A program made the position numbers and the translations under genes. The notes beneath the pieces are model-generated. The model ran no database searches and was not told the origin of the DNA. It was given only the letters and a program-made list of their open reading frames with translations. A stretch of 64,000 bases of DNA, from assembly GCA_014058105.1 (NCBI GenBank), contig JACGCM010000428.1, forward strand, positions 496,001 through 560,000. The letters run 5' to 3'. The stretch comes from Kingdonia uniflora (taxonomy: Eukaryota; Streptophyta; Magnoliopsida; Ranunculales; Circaeasteraceae). Below are positions 9,707-20,420 of this stretch, one piece after another (position 1 is the stretch's first letter; the number at the start of each line of letters is the position of its first letter).

Positions 9707-11996
9707 ATTTCTAAAATGATATCTGATTTCTAACATCTACCGTGTGCAACTACTTTTTAGACTTAAAGGTCGAAGTACTATCTCAGATGGATGCTCCATG
9801 ACATATATTTTGAGGTCTAAGGTACAAGTTTTCAATATGCTACTTTGTCTAAAACTCTGAATTTTCCTATGAACTATATTAGTGTCATATCCTAATATTG
9901 ATAACAAGTTTTTGGTCTGCCTCTACATTCTATGTTATCTTATTTACTAGGTAGCTTTATGTCAATAGAGCATACAAGTCAAAAGGCCTATTCTGATCTA
10001 ACCTGCATCTCTGCTTGCGAAGACAGCGAGGATGTAGAGATATCTCTTTCCCTGGCAAGCTCGGTTTCTAGATCTTTTATTCTAAGACTCATTTTTCTAA
10101 GTGCCTACAAGCAGGTGACAAAAAAGGGGCCCAGCCTACAGAAGCCAATTCAATACACATAATCTAACAATTTACAGGACACTTCTAAAATACTCATACA
10201 AATTCATTTTACTACCCTACCTTCTCATTCTCACCCTCTGGAGTTCGGTGTCATCCCTTTGATTGTCTAGCACCGTCTGGCGGGAGACACCGTCTAGTTC
10301 ATCAACTTCCACCGCTACCTCTCCCACTTCTTCATCATCTCCCTCCTCAACATAGGCGTCTGCCTTAATGGAATCTACCTCATCCTTAGAATATCCCTTC
10401 AACATCAGATGGCACCCGAGCCTTTCGCGCTCTGCCACAACCTCCTTTAGATTCGCTATTACCTCAGCTTGTAGATGGCCAATCGCCACTGTGTGGGAAG
10501 AGTTCAGGGCCTCCATCTTCTTTTATTCCTTGAGAGAATCAGCCTTTGCTCGAGCTACCTTCTTTTTAAGATCGATCTTTACCTTCTTCAGCTCAAATTT
10601 TTCCTCTTCAACTCTGAGCTGAATCCCCCTCACCAAACGAGTAACCTGCAAAACACAAATCGACCTCAGCGTAAACTCAAAATGCAATAAATAAATATTT
10701 CACATAATTAAACATAAAGACATACCATCTTGTTCATATACTCATCCCCGTGAAGAGCCAACAGCCTAGCCCTTTCCTCTACTTCTGTAAGATAGTTCTC
10801 AGCGGCAGGTCACTCTTCAGCGACTTTTCCCTCAACTTTCCCGAAGGTTCAATCCTTCTTCTTTTTCCATTTCCATCGACCTCACCACTTCCAGTGGTAC
10901 CAGAGGCTGACAGACGCTTCAGCATCTATTTTTTTAGAAACGTTTGAGCCCCCACCAGTTCCTTTCTACTTTCCATCATCAACACCCGCCATCAGCCTGG
11001 ACGATTGAGATTTCTAAACCTTTTTCGATTTGCTCCCAACCCTTTTCTTTCTGTTAAGGCCAAGTCCTTCCAACACAAATTCGAGTTCAACCTCGTCCTC
11101 AGCAACTTCGTCCAACAACGAATCTTTCCTCTCCACCTGAGACTTTGGGCCTGCCACCCACAACATTTTTATTATCAAACAAAAGATCATCAGTTCAAAC
11201 ATATCAATATTATACTCTATGCATTGTTATACTTACTTTGTTTTATAGTTCTAAACAGAAGATCCAAAAGTTTTTTACCATCTCTCTGAAGGCAATTACC
11301 CTTCACCCATATTACATTATCGTTCCAGGCTCAACCTACTAAATTTAGATTGAAGAAGCGTGGCCGAGTTACACTCGCACAGAAATATGCCCTACCACTG
11401 GCGTGATAATTCTTTACCCCATAAAACTATAATGCATCCTCAAGGGATATCCTCCTCGATTTCCCCTCATTCTCCCATTTTTCATTAAGATGGTCACAAA
11501 CACTTATTACCTCCCACATGTTCCCATTCAATTGAACAGGATATGCCCCAATCTTATTCATGATCCCCTACCAAATTGGCAAGGGGAAGACTCAACCCAT
11601 ACTCTAATTGAGACACGTAACACAAAATTCCCTATAAAAGGTCACTTCGAGCACTCCCATCAAAATATTCTAACGAGATTAATTCATTTATACCCCTATC
11701 TCATTTCTCCTACTCCAAGTCGGCCAACAAATAAAAATACACCTCCCCGTTGCTGCAGTACACCCCCTAAACAGCCTACTGACGCATTCTACGTAGTTGC
11801 CCCATGTCTCTCCTACAGTAGCCTTTGCTTTACAATATTCTTTAAATGTATCTAAACTAGGAGGATAGGTCACCAATTTGCCAGGGAAACCTAGAAATTG
11901 TTCCAATCCTACTTCAACCTCACTATCAGACATCTCAATTTCAGACTCTATCATCCGACCTGAGGTCGATGCCTCATTAACAGGTGAACTATCCAT
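8394..11996 (-). pseudogene. Antisense gene aORF1 of TatY-2: spliced coiled-coil / gypsy-type transposon protein
   Basis: Multi-exon gene on the strand opposite to pol. Readable exons (high to low) are about 11996-11279, 11150-10726, 10645-10221, 10104-10003, 9618-8663 and 8586-8394. Junctions look genuine: acceptors TGGGTGGCAG|GC, TTTTGCAG|GTTAC, CTTGTAG|GCAC, TTGTGCAG|GTCG; donors ATG|GTATGT, GAAG|GTAGGG, CAG|GTTAGA, GAAG|GTAAGA. The protein starts MDSSPVNEAST, acidic. A globular N-terminal part follows (WGNYVECVSRLFRGCTAATGR, MWEVISVCDHLNEKWENEG, YFCASVTRPRFF), then a basic linker (GLNRKKRVGSKSKK). The rest is a long coiled coil (LMLKGYSKDEVDSIKAD, LDGVSRQTVLDNQ, AAKLQSQIDTL, NANLRECQHKLDAALI). 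It ends in TGA at 8394. It matches the extra ORFs (Transposase_28/PF04195-like) known in antisense in Tat elements. Several frameshifts and stops are present in the first exon. Confidence 0.75.
9674..9702. repeat. (AT)n microsatellite in aORF1 intron
   Basis: About 14 AT units, inside the intron between the exons ending at 10003 and starting at 9618 on the minus strand. Confidence 0.9.
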
Positions 11997-12256
11997 CTTA
12001 ACTATAATTCTACAGGTAAATTTTTTATCCTACACAAATACCTGTCACGTTCAACCTACATACAGGTTCAGGTATTTATCATTATCTCATACACCTCGGC
12101 CATTCACATACAACATATCTTTCATATATTCTATATATATGTCAAAATTCATAGATTACTATAAATAGTTCTTTTTTAGAGATTTGCTTATAACAGATTA
12201 CGATTTGCAAAAAAAAAACAAAAAAATACAAACATACAGCGCACCCTTCTACTAAC
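11997..12256. other. Intergenic stretch between antisense genes aORF2 and aORF1
   Basis: About 260 bp, AT-rich, separating the stop of aORF2 from the start of aORF1 on the minus strand. TATATATAGAATATATG near 12125 on the minus strand could serve as a core promoter for aORF1, about 130 bp upstream of its start. Confidence 0.3.
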
Positions 12257-12690
12257 CTTCAGTGTCAGAATAAGAATCTACAGCAGCACCAAGTCCTTCC
12301 CTCATAATGTTGTTTTATAGCCACCTACGTGATTCAGTATCCACAACTTTCTTCTACTATTGATCACTCTCAAGATAAATCCTTACCAAATCCTCAGCAA
12401 TTTTTTGCGCTTCTCTCTCTGTGCTCTCCAAGTTTTCATAAGTTAAAAAACATTTGAATGATGAGGAAGAAGCACAATTTATTCTTTCACTCTTTGACAG
12501 CTGGCAGTTATTGTGCCTCGTACGACCCGTCCATGATTTGGGAATCAAGGCGTCCGTTCCACTATCCATGTCAGACGTCTTGTACCTTCTCAATAAAACC
12601 ATCTTTCCATTACTATCCCTACCCTCATATTTTAATCTATTTTTCTCTACTGCTTCCATATCTTTTTCTGACCTTCCCACACTCATGATG
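12257..12690 (-). pseudogene. Antisense aORF2, last exon (TatY-2)
   Basis: Minus-strand reading open from 12686 (MSVGRSEKDMEAVEKNR) for 109 codons: KMVLLRRYKTSDMDSG, then a serine-rich patch, then an amphipathic stretch REAQKIAEDLVRIYLE. After two stops the same frame continues KKVVDTESRRWL and GLGAAVDSYSDTEG to a TAG at about 12257. It lies downstream of the 12963-13417 exon on the same strand. No acceptor site could be fixed with confidence. Function unknown. Confidence 0.4.
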
Positions 12691-12962
12691 ACTCACACTC
12701 ACACGATATCATATTTTTACAGCTTTACATGAAAAACAAAACTAGAAGCTCCTATATATTTTCTGCTTTTGTTTCTTATACTTATAGTCCTAGTGATGTT
12801 GTTTTAAAAGCTAACAAAATTTTCAAAGTTATTCAAAATTCTTTATCAAAACAGTCTTAAATGACATTTACAACTATAGAGTATCAATTTGACTTTCATC
12901 TTTTCTGTTAAATTAAAAAAAACTTACATTTATTTATGATAGCACTTTACATATAATTATAC

Positions 12963-13417
12963 CTAAAACAGCCTTGATGACCTGGGCGACCACATCCAAT
13001 CAGATATCTACCAGCGATCATCACATCTTCAGACTCAACCTCCTCCACGTCAAGTAATCTCACTACTTCCTTTTGAGTTGCTGGGTTCACCATTATTTCT
13101 CGGAACATCTCTTCGTAAAAACGACGTTCATATTCCCGCTCAATCCTAATCATATCCAAACCCTTAACATTTACCTCCCTCACTGGCAATTCAACATCAT
13201 AATCCAACAACCCAAAAATATGTTCACGCACTTTGGCTATCTTAATAGCCAATCGCCCCTCAGCAGCGTAACAAATTCTCTCAGAATGAGTCCACCTTAT
13301 CATCCTTTTCTTCCACCTATCTCTTTTCCTCAACCCCCTCTCCCCCTTTATTTTTATACCCTGTCTGGTTATAAAATTCCACACAACTCGGGATGTTCTA
13401 CTATTATCTCGTAACAA
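12963..13417 (-). pseudogene. Antisense aORF2 exon with GCGRPGHQGCFR C-terminus (TatY-2 copy)
   Basis: Open frame of 156 codons from 13417 (MLRDNSRTSRVVWNF) to 12947. The stretch beyond CFR (YNYM) is probably intron, because the minus strand reads TTTTAG|GTATAATT at 12963, a good donor. Order: a very basic N-terminal part (GERGLRKRDRWKKR), LAIKIAKVREHIFGLL, ELPVREV, EREYERRFYEEMFREI, an acidic stretch (DVEEVESEDV) and the conserved end YLIGCGRPGHQGCFR. The TatY-1 copy (684-1130) shares about two thirds of residues in the last 76, with the end almost identical. This is the longest undamaged part of the aORF2 unit. Not assignable to a family from memory. Confidence 0.55.
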
Positions 13418-14211
13418 AAGCCATAGAATCTTGGCAGAAGTTATATTCGAACCTATCTCTTTTTATTGAACTAAATCATTTCATCCTATTTAATATCGAC
13501 CTGATTCCTTCTAGCAAATTGTCACCGATCAACCACCATTCATAAATTTGTATAAAAAAATTTCCTCTATATATTTATCCAACCCCAGGTAGACCTTATG
13601 ATACCTGCATGATAACATATTTCTAACAGTTTGATTATGATAACAATAATTTTTATTTCATCTTATCAATATCTTGGAAAACTAATAACATTATTCTTAG
13701 CTCGATTCCAGAGATGTTCTATTCTATATCAACATAATGTTTGGCGAACAGATATTATTTATTTCGAATCAAAATACAAATACATTTACAAATAACAAAC
13801 CTCTTCAAGTACTCAGAGATTGAATACTTTTACAAATATCAAGTCTTACAATAGCTGAAAAATCAGGTACTTTACAGATAATAATTTTTTCGAGTGGTTT
13901 ACAGATAACAGATCTTTCAGGAACCCCATGAATCAAGTCCTTCAGTTCTTCCTACTTTAGTGACTTTTCACCCTGATACAAAGAAGAAATTGAAAACAAC
14001 AAAAATCTTTCCTCACATGAGTTTGGTCAAAGTCTAGTCAAACTTCAAATAGAAACTATGCAAGCAGTAAACTCAGTGCTGGCACCAACTCTTCAAATGC
14101 GCTAAAAAGTGATGGAAATGTAGAAGCAGACTCTTGTTTCTACCATTATCGTCTCTACTATAACCACCACCCTCGCAGAGTTTGTAGGGATGAAGAGGGC
14201 CCGACCTAAGA
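13418..14211. other. Spacer of TatY-2 aORF2 unit, with short degenerate repeats
   Basis: AT-rich; 13780-13925 holds three to four imperfect units around TTTACAGATAAC...TCTTTCAG, matching 1516-1625 in TatY-1. No coding signal recognised. By position it is an intron or leader of the antisense unit. Confidence 0.4.
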
Positions 14212-14534
14212 ACCCATGGGGATACAAGAAATCAGCATAATTACCCCACAGTTATGCCTATCCTTACATCTATCCCCCCAAACTTGTCCTCCGCTAGAGT
14301 ATGGGGACACGCCCAACGTTCCTCGCCTGTCAAGACGACAATGTAAAACATCCACCTTCAGTAAAATTCTTCCTCAGCTTCAACCGCTTCGTCATCTGAC
14401 ATACTTTGATAAGTCGGAGGAACAAGAGCGGGTATCGATATCTCCAAGGATTGATTATCAAAGTACTTCAACTACAACTTCTGCATTTCAGATGCAATCC
14501 TCTCTTCAAGGACCATCTTCCGAGTCTTCACCAT
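14212..14534 (-). pseudogene. Small LTR-proximal antisense ORF, TatY-2 copy (KYFG family)
   Basis: From ATG 14534: MVKTRKMVLEERIASEMQKL, a TAG, LKYFDNQSLE, DEAVEAEEEFY, a TGA, RWMFYIVVLTGEERWACP, then to a stop near 14212. Same length and order as the TatY-1 copy, with the same start context. It has two premature stops, one before KYFD and one in the tryptophan-rich part. Start is about 330 bp from the polypurine tract; a TATATAAATAG box is about 70 bp upstream. Confidence 0.55.
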
Positions 14535-14600
14535 TTTAATTTTTTTAAGAGAATTTGGCAACTTACAAGTGTACTCTGCTTCAAATATTCAATACATGTA

Positions 14601-14611
14601 CTATTTATATA
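14601..14611 (-). promoter_or_regulatory. Antisense TATA box, TatY-2
   Basis: Minus strand reads GGGTTATATAAATAG, identical to the TatY-1 box and at the same distance from the small antisense ORF. Confidence 0.5.
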
Positions 14612-14861
14612 ACCCTATATTTATTGTACAGGTATATTTTTCCAAACGCCATCATTTATTATAGATGTAACTTTTCAAATCGTAACCGTCACATGCATCA
14701 GCATCCACATCTTCATTTAATACACGTCATTTCCCCATAACCCCACAACTTCCATACAGTCAAAGCCATCATTACTCCATTCCAATTTCCAAGAAATTCA
14801 ACCCGATAACCTATTACGCATAGATCCTTTCTCAACTAAAGCCACTTGAGACTACGGTTAT

Positions 14862-14872
14862 GAGGGGGAGAT
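14862..14872 (+). other. Polypurine tract of TatY-2
   Basis: GAGGGGGAGAT immediately before the LTR start TGCAGGGA. Confidence 0.7.
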
Positions 14873-15473
14873 TGCAGGGACTTATCCCTCGATCTCACCT
14901 AAAATTGAGCTGTCGCCAGTTTAAATTACCTCCATTTAAGACTCACATATTTTGAACATAACTTTTCCAGTTAACATTCCAACCAACGTGGGTCGAACTC
15001 AAACCGAAAAACCTAAACTAGTTAAAAACACTTGTCCCTTACAAACTCAGCAGTTATTCAGTCAACCACCACTAGCCACATTGTTCAGAGAACGTGCTCT
15101 TACACGATGAAGAGCTACGGAGAAGGCTTATATAAGGAAGAGGTTTCAGAAGAGACATGGGCCAGAAAAAATTGCGCAAAAGATCACCAAGAAACTACTT
15201 GTTCTAGATTCTCAAAAACATTCAAACTTCTTAGTTACAAGGTTCAAGCATTTCTACATCTAGAGATCACTTGTAATTAGATATTCGCTAAAGCAATAAA
15301 GATACTCTTACAAAAACCTTCCACTCAAGGTCGTGGTTTTTAACCCATTCAAAGGTTCTCCACGCTAAAATCACCTGTGTCATTTCTTGTTTTCCATTAG
15401 AATATTGTCGCAGGTTCATTGGTGAAACAGCAAATTTCAAGCCATTTTGAGCTTATGGAATTTGATCATTACA
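14873..15473 (+). repeat. 3' LTR of TatY-2
   Basis: 601 bp, TGCAGGGACT...GATCATTACA. TATATAAGG at 15129-15137 is the likely sense promoter. Partner of the TatY-1 LTR at 2600-3216, but so diverged that the two need not be from one element. Confidence 0.75.
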
Positions 15474-16643
15474 GATATAGCCATTGATCTTGAACAACAT
15501 TTCTTTAAGGTTTTTGGGTTTCTGGAGGACGATATACTCTTTGACCCAGCTATGGTCTAGTAGGGCATTGGAGTATGCTAGAACAGCATTTGTGCAATCG
15601 AGGTTCTAGATTTTGCGAGATTCGTCTAGAAATTGCTTGGTAAAGCTTTTGAGTGTTTCCACCTACTTCTTTCAATAGTTTAAATGGGTATCAACTCTGA
15701 CTTTGTGATCCTTATTAAAGGAAAAATGAGAAATATGCAAACTAGACAGGTCCTCGATGCTTTGGATAGAAGCATTGGGTAGGCTATGGTACCGATTAGT
15801 GGGTTGTCAATGAGGCTGGTGGGGAGCATTCAATAGAGGATGTGATCTGCCGATGAGTGAAGACTTAATGAGTTATGGAACTTGAGGACGTGAGATTGTG
15901 GGTCTGTACTATGATATTTATGGATTTTTAGGATATGGAATTTTATAGGTATTTCAATGGCTAAGAGTTCCGGGCAAAGTGAATTATTAAGTCGACTCCA
16001 GGAGTTTGGGGTTGGGCTCGAATTGATGCGGATGACAACATTGATTTTTTAGTCGAGCTCCTGTTGTATAAGATTAGCTACTCAAGGGGGAGAACGATGT
16101 GTTCACGAATGATACAACTTAGGCTCCAGGGCGTGCTCAGTTTTGTGCTCGTCCAGCCGTTCTCAGGCTAGTTGCTGAATAGGAGGTTTGGATATGCCCA
16201 GTGTGGAGTCGCTCAAATCTTTCATAATGGGGACACCAAGGTGGATTGAATCTTCGGGTGTATGGGATTGAGGATACCTTCGGCGCCGAGGTGGACTGGT
16301 GGTGCCTAAGTATAGGGGTAGGAACCTTGACGCGCTAGGTCGGATACGCTAAAAAATATCAGGTCTCTAGACTGAACAAGGGTATCTTGTGTTTGTACCT
16401 GCTGTAGCCCCTGAACAGAGTTACCCACCTCATTGAAGGCATAATGATGTCTATCTATTTTTTTGGTGCAACTCTGTTGTTTGGTTTCTAGTTCTTGGCA
16501 TTGATCTTTGCGCTCAATGCGGATTGGTTTGTGTGGCGCTCTTTCTCTTGAGCCAACTACTAGGTAATTAGGGCTAACTGAGCAGCAATATCGTCGGTAG
16601 GGGTTTTAACTATGGCTGAGGTGGATCGAAGGGTAGGAGCCAT
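15474..16643 (-). pseudogene. TatX-1 gag, N-terminal and central part
   Basis: Minus-strand reading from ATG 16643 (MAPTLRSTSAIV). The N-terminal region (DDIAAQLALI) precedes a decayed middle. The conserved central gag block comes next: SLHISHFSFNKDHKVRVDTHL, VETLKSFTKQFLDESRKI, NLDCTNAVLAYSNAL and LKEMLFKINGYI. It ends abruptly at GYI, exactly where the TatY-2 LTR begins on the other side. The same GYI block in TatX-2 continues into the zinc-knuckle/protease region. Gag forms the particle that packages the RNA. Many stops. Confidence 0.7.
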
Positions 16644-16689
16644 CAGAGGGTTGCTGGACTGGGAAGGTTGTTAAGAGAAAATAAAGAGT

Positions 16690-16709
16690 ATCCCACAGAC
16701 GGTGTATAA
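16690..16709 (-). other. Primer-binding region of TatX-1
   Basis: Minus strand directly after the LTR reads TTATACACCGTCTGTGGGA, a mutated form of the TTTGGxGxCGTCTGTG stretch that follows the TatX-2, TatX-3 and TatG LTRs. The tRNA was not identified. Confidence 0.5.
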
Positions 16710-16841
16710 TGTAGGGGTTTAATATCGTAGAGGGGAAATCAAACTCTTAATAAAAATGAAAAAAAGCTTTATGTAAACGCACTTGCGTGGAGTCCTAGAA
16801 TGAAATTCCTCCACGACCTCTAGTAAGGATTTTTAAGGGGA

Positions 16842-16877
<36 letters not shown>

Positions 16878-17319
16878 GGTTGAGATTACAAAGTTGGGTT
16901 AGAGTTAGAGAAATCCTTAAGCTTCTGAAGGTGCTCAAAGGTTATTAGAGTTTATCTAGGGTATGTTTGGGCAAAAGCCCTGAACTTCTCTTTGGTTGAT
17001 CTCCTTCCCTGTTTATAGAAGATAGGAAAGGTAACCTTACCATAGGGAGGTCAAATTACAAGTGTATCCTTTATAATAGTTGTTTAGTACTTAAGTCGGC
17101 TCCGCTAAATCTGTCTGCTTAATTATCTGTTGAGTTGTCTGCCTTCGACCATAAGTTAAGCTAGACTAGAGTAAGGTCGAAGCTTCACTGACTCGAATGT
17201 AGATTTATTGTGGGCTTTGGTAGATTTGTGAATATATTAGGCTTTGAGTCTTACAATAGGCATTGAGGTAGCCTTCAGATATTCAGTTTGTGCTTGAAGG
17301 TTGCAAGTAGGCTACTACA
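16710..17319 (-). repeat. 5' LTR of TatX-1
   Basis: 610 bp. On the minus strand it starts TGTAGTAGCC at 17319 and ends ACCCCTACA at 16710, the TatX termini. It includes an (AT)n tract at 16844-16873 and a weak TATA (TTCTATAAAC near 17011-17020, minus strand). Its start lies inside the 279-bp tandem duplication, so a second copy of the LTR start is at 17598. The flank to the right is the integrase of TatX-5. Confidence 0.75.
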
Positions 17320-17744
17320 GACGGCCTTAAGAAGTGTGTTGATGATAAGAAAGGGTGATGGGTACAAGAACTGCAACATGTTTTATGAGCCTTTCGTACA
17401 ACACCTAGAAAAGTAACATGTTGCACCCCTTTCTACTTGCATACGGAAAGGATGCAGTACTACCCACTGACTCGAATGTAGATTTATTGTGGGCTTTGGT
17501 AGATTTGTGAATATATTAGGCTTTGAGTCTTACAATAGGCATTGAGGTAGCCTTCAGATATTCAGTTTGTGCTTGAAGGTTGCAAGTAGGCTACTACAGA
17601 CGGCCTTAAGAAGTGTGTTGATGATAAGAAAGGGTGATGGGTACAAGAACTGCAACATGTTTTATGAGCCTTTCGTACAACACCTAGAAAAGTAACATGT
17701 TGCACCCCTTTCTACTTGCATACGGAAAGGATGCAGTACTACCC
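17187..17744. repeat. Perfect 279-bp tandem duplication across the TatX-1 LTR / TatX-5 integrase border
   Basis: Copy 1 is 17187-17465 and copy 2 is 17466-17744. I find no difference between them by eye, in a region where everything else is heavily mutated. Each copy holds the first ~130 bp of the TatX-1 LTR and ~145 bp of the TatX-5 integrase. It is either a very recent duplication or an assembly artefact. Confidence 0.9.
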
Positions 17745-18152
17745 ACTTAGTTCAAAGTTTGCAAAAGATGCCCTGAACTCCTAGATAAAGAAAATGAATT
17801 CCAACTCAGCTTTAACATGTTGTGGATCGACGAAACTCGAGACAAAGCCTTGGATGATACCACAACTCACTAAAGAAGTTATACAACAAAAGGGTTCATC
17901 CTAGAAATTTTGTAATCAAAGACTTGGTCATTCGAAGAGTCGTTACCTCATCGAAACCCTGAAATACAAGGAAATTGGCAAAATCTTGGGAAGACCCATA
18001 CATCGTATATGACAAAACAGACAAGGGCTCCTATTATCTCATAAGTGAAGATGAAGAACCTCTTCCAAACCCCTGGAATTTGATGCAGTTAGTCTCTTAC
18101 AATAGAAGATGGCCACAGATACTTATCACAATTGTAACCAAAGCACTGTGAT
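17322..18152 (+). pseudogene. TatX-5 integrase, C-terminal part
   Basis: Plus strand. It begins GLKKCVDDKKG directly at the edge of the TatX-1 LTR, then WVQELQHVL, AFRTTPRKVTCCTPFYL (present twice because of the tandem duplication), ENEFQLSFNMLWIDETRDKA, and the C-terminal domain KLAKSWEDPYIVY..KGSYYLISEDEEPLPNPWNLMQL. This is the same region as 7107-7615 of TatY-2. The catalytic core lies 5' of the TatX-1 insertion and is not in the window. Stops and frame changes are present. Confidence 0.75.
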
Positions 18153-18279
18153 CAATAACAGAACATTTTTTGAACCACTATCATTTTACTTGTTCATCTA
18201 CAACAATAAATTCTCATAAACTTCTTGAGTTGGCTAAACCTAAGTATCAAGTCAAACCTTTGACACGACTGATACTTGG

Positions 18280-20420
18280 GGGCAGCCTCGAAGTTTGTCT
18301 AGGTTCCAATTGGCATCAATAACCGAAAGCTTAACTCGATACAACTCAACAGTTATGATCAAGATAGCGTCATGAGGCATTCCTGCTTGAGGTCCACCCG
18401 GAACTTCGCATGGTTATCCCCCAGATTACCCTTGAGCTCCTGCAGCTTCGCATCGTGATGCTTGACCATAGCCAAATTTTCCCTCACCGAATTAGCTCGA
18501 GCTTAAATAGTTGGTATCTTCAATTCAGGCTCACGGGTGTTCAGTGACATTATGATCCCCCTTACAAGCTCCTCACCTTCAGCCACATCCTTCAACCTTT
18601 GGCTTGATTCCTTATGGGCTTTCTTAAAAGAAGGCATCCAAGCTGAACTTAGTACCACAAACCATCATGAATTCAATATTCTAAATAGGCTCCAAGAAGA
18701 AGTATTGAATAGGAAACACAACACATTTTTACCTGTCTCATTGTCACTTCAACGTGATGCCCAACTTTGTCAAGATTAGATGTACACAACTACATCATTC
18801 ACTTAGTAGTAGCTCAGACAGTATCATCCTGCTCAACTGTGAGCTGCCGGGCTTCGGCCGAAGTTGGCAACGCCTCCATTTGTTCATGAATTCTCTTTTA
18901 AGGCATCGACCAAGGTGCCTGCGAACTCGGGCCCTCACCGGCAGATTTAACTTTCCCCTTCTTAGTTGCCCATGATAACTCTAGTTAAGTTGAGGTATGT
19001 CTACCTAAGGTAGGTGATACACTTGTACCAGTATTCCCCCGCTAAGAACTTAAGATATAAGTAGTCTTTGGCCTCCTAAGATTGTCATTATCCATTGCAC
19101 CCAAGCCTACTTGGGGAGTAGAAGATTTCTTTTTCTTTGAGGCAGCTTTCGAACTCGAAGGAACTTTGAGAAGGGTATCTTTCTTTTTTTGTCTCCTCCT
19201 TAGCAGCTTCACCCTTAAGAAGATCTTGTCTATACGATTGTCATTCTTATTGATCAGATTATCCAGATAATGTCAGGCGTTGTCAGGTAATCCACTTCGA
19301 GGTCCTGCAGAGTATACATATAGAAGATAAGAACATGGTCAAACTTAAATACTTAACAAAATAATTAAATAGCACTTACTAAGACTGAATACCTTATTAT
19401 TTAACGCGAAGTCCTCTTCACCCTTGAGGAACTCGCAATGCGCCTTTACCACTACCAGATCCTTATCCTACCCGCGCCTAGTCGTGTACAAATCGAATAG
19501 GCAAGGTTTATCAAGATGACATTGTGTGTGAAATATTTGTATATACCTTTGGATTACCCTCTTTTGATTAAGGCTACAATGTCTTCACATTTCACAATTG
19601 GCCTTCCATCGGCCAACAGCTCTCCATTCAAATTCCCGATAACTTTCATCATCTCATAAAAATTGTTATTCATCTGGCAAGGAACAATATTCTAAAAGTT
19701 CAATACCTCCTTCACTAGATATCAAAGGGGTAGTTGCATGCCCAGCCTAATCTGGCCTCAAAAAGGTATAATTCCTTCAGCAGGCTCATTTTTGAAGGAC
19801 TACTTTAGCCAAAAGATAATTAAGAAAAATCCCTTCCCAACTAGGTCATATATTTTTAGAAACCGGCCAAGTCTCACTGGTTCCTGGGAGGTGACATATG
19901 TGAAACTGACACCATCATCCTCTGTCTCTTCGTCACCATCTTCATGACCAATCCCATCATCCTTCTCATCTCCCTTATAATTTATCTCTTCGCATTATCC
20001 TTCGTTCCCTATAGGATTATTCCCAACATCCTCATTATCATCCTCCTCATCATCACTCTTCCCAACAACTCGCGCCCTTCTTCGGCTTCGTCTTACAGAA
20101 TTGATGCTAGGCTCCATAATTACAAGAGGCGCATTACTTACAATATGCAATTCCTCCTGGTCACTATTACTCTTTTCCCCTCAACCTGAGGTACTCGGCT
20201 CATTCAGCACATCTTTGACCTTATCAACAAACCTAATCATCGAAGACAGGTACGTATTAATAGCCTGTAGAAGAGGAGGGAACAAGTTAGCTCGATATAT
20301 TCGACTTAAATCCCTCGATTACACCAACTCTTGGTGATCACCTAAGTACTGCCCATCGGATATACCCAAATCTAGCCTCGAGGGTCTTATACCCGATCGA
20401 ATCATAAACCATTCTGCAAC
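18280..20420 (-). pseudogene. Antisense gene aORF1 of TatX-5 (coiled-coil, degenerate)
   Basis: Minus-strand remnants in the same place as aORF1 of TatY-2. From high to low: AINTYLSSMIRFVDKVKDVLNEPSTSG after an acceptor TTCTACAG; an acidic stretch (GKSDDEEDDNEDVGNN, GHEDGDEETEDDGVS); a domain with NNFYEMMKVIGNLNGELL and KCEDIVALIKRG; a lysine-rich linker (SSKAASKKKKSS at about 19130); and a coiled coil to about 18290 (KESSQRLKDVAEGEELVRGI, KHHDAKLQELKGNLGDN). Heavily broken. Length and order match the extra antisense ORF of Tat elements. It is too decayed to set exon borders. Confidence 0.55.

Larger units (their letters stand above)
4812..15473 (+). mobile_element. TatY-2: 5'-truncated Tat-lineage Ty3/gypsy element
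   Basis: A plus-strand element from mid-RT to a complete 3' LTR. Order: RT, RNase H, archaeal-type RNase H, integrase, three 160-bp tandem repeats, antisense gene aORF1, antisense unit aORF2, polypurine tract, 3' LTR. The double RNase H and the antisense genes between pol and LTR are hallmarks of the Tat lineage (Tat, Retand, Ogre and relatives). It is flanked on both sides by parts of TatX-1. It was therefore probably inserted in the TatX-1 gag, and one deletion across its left edge removed its 5' LTR, gag and protease with the adjacent TatX-1 DNA. Confidence 0.75.

Noticed and set aside
11490..11855. 121-codon plus-strand frame
   Set aside because: Opposite strand of the aORF1 first exon, whose minus-strand motifs are recognisable.
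17373..17424. 10-bp inverted repeat GCAACATGTT / AACATGTTGC
   Set aside because: Lies in integrase coding sequence and has a 32-bp loop; likely chance.
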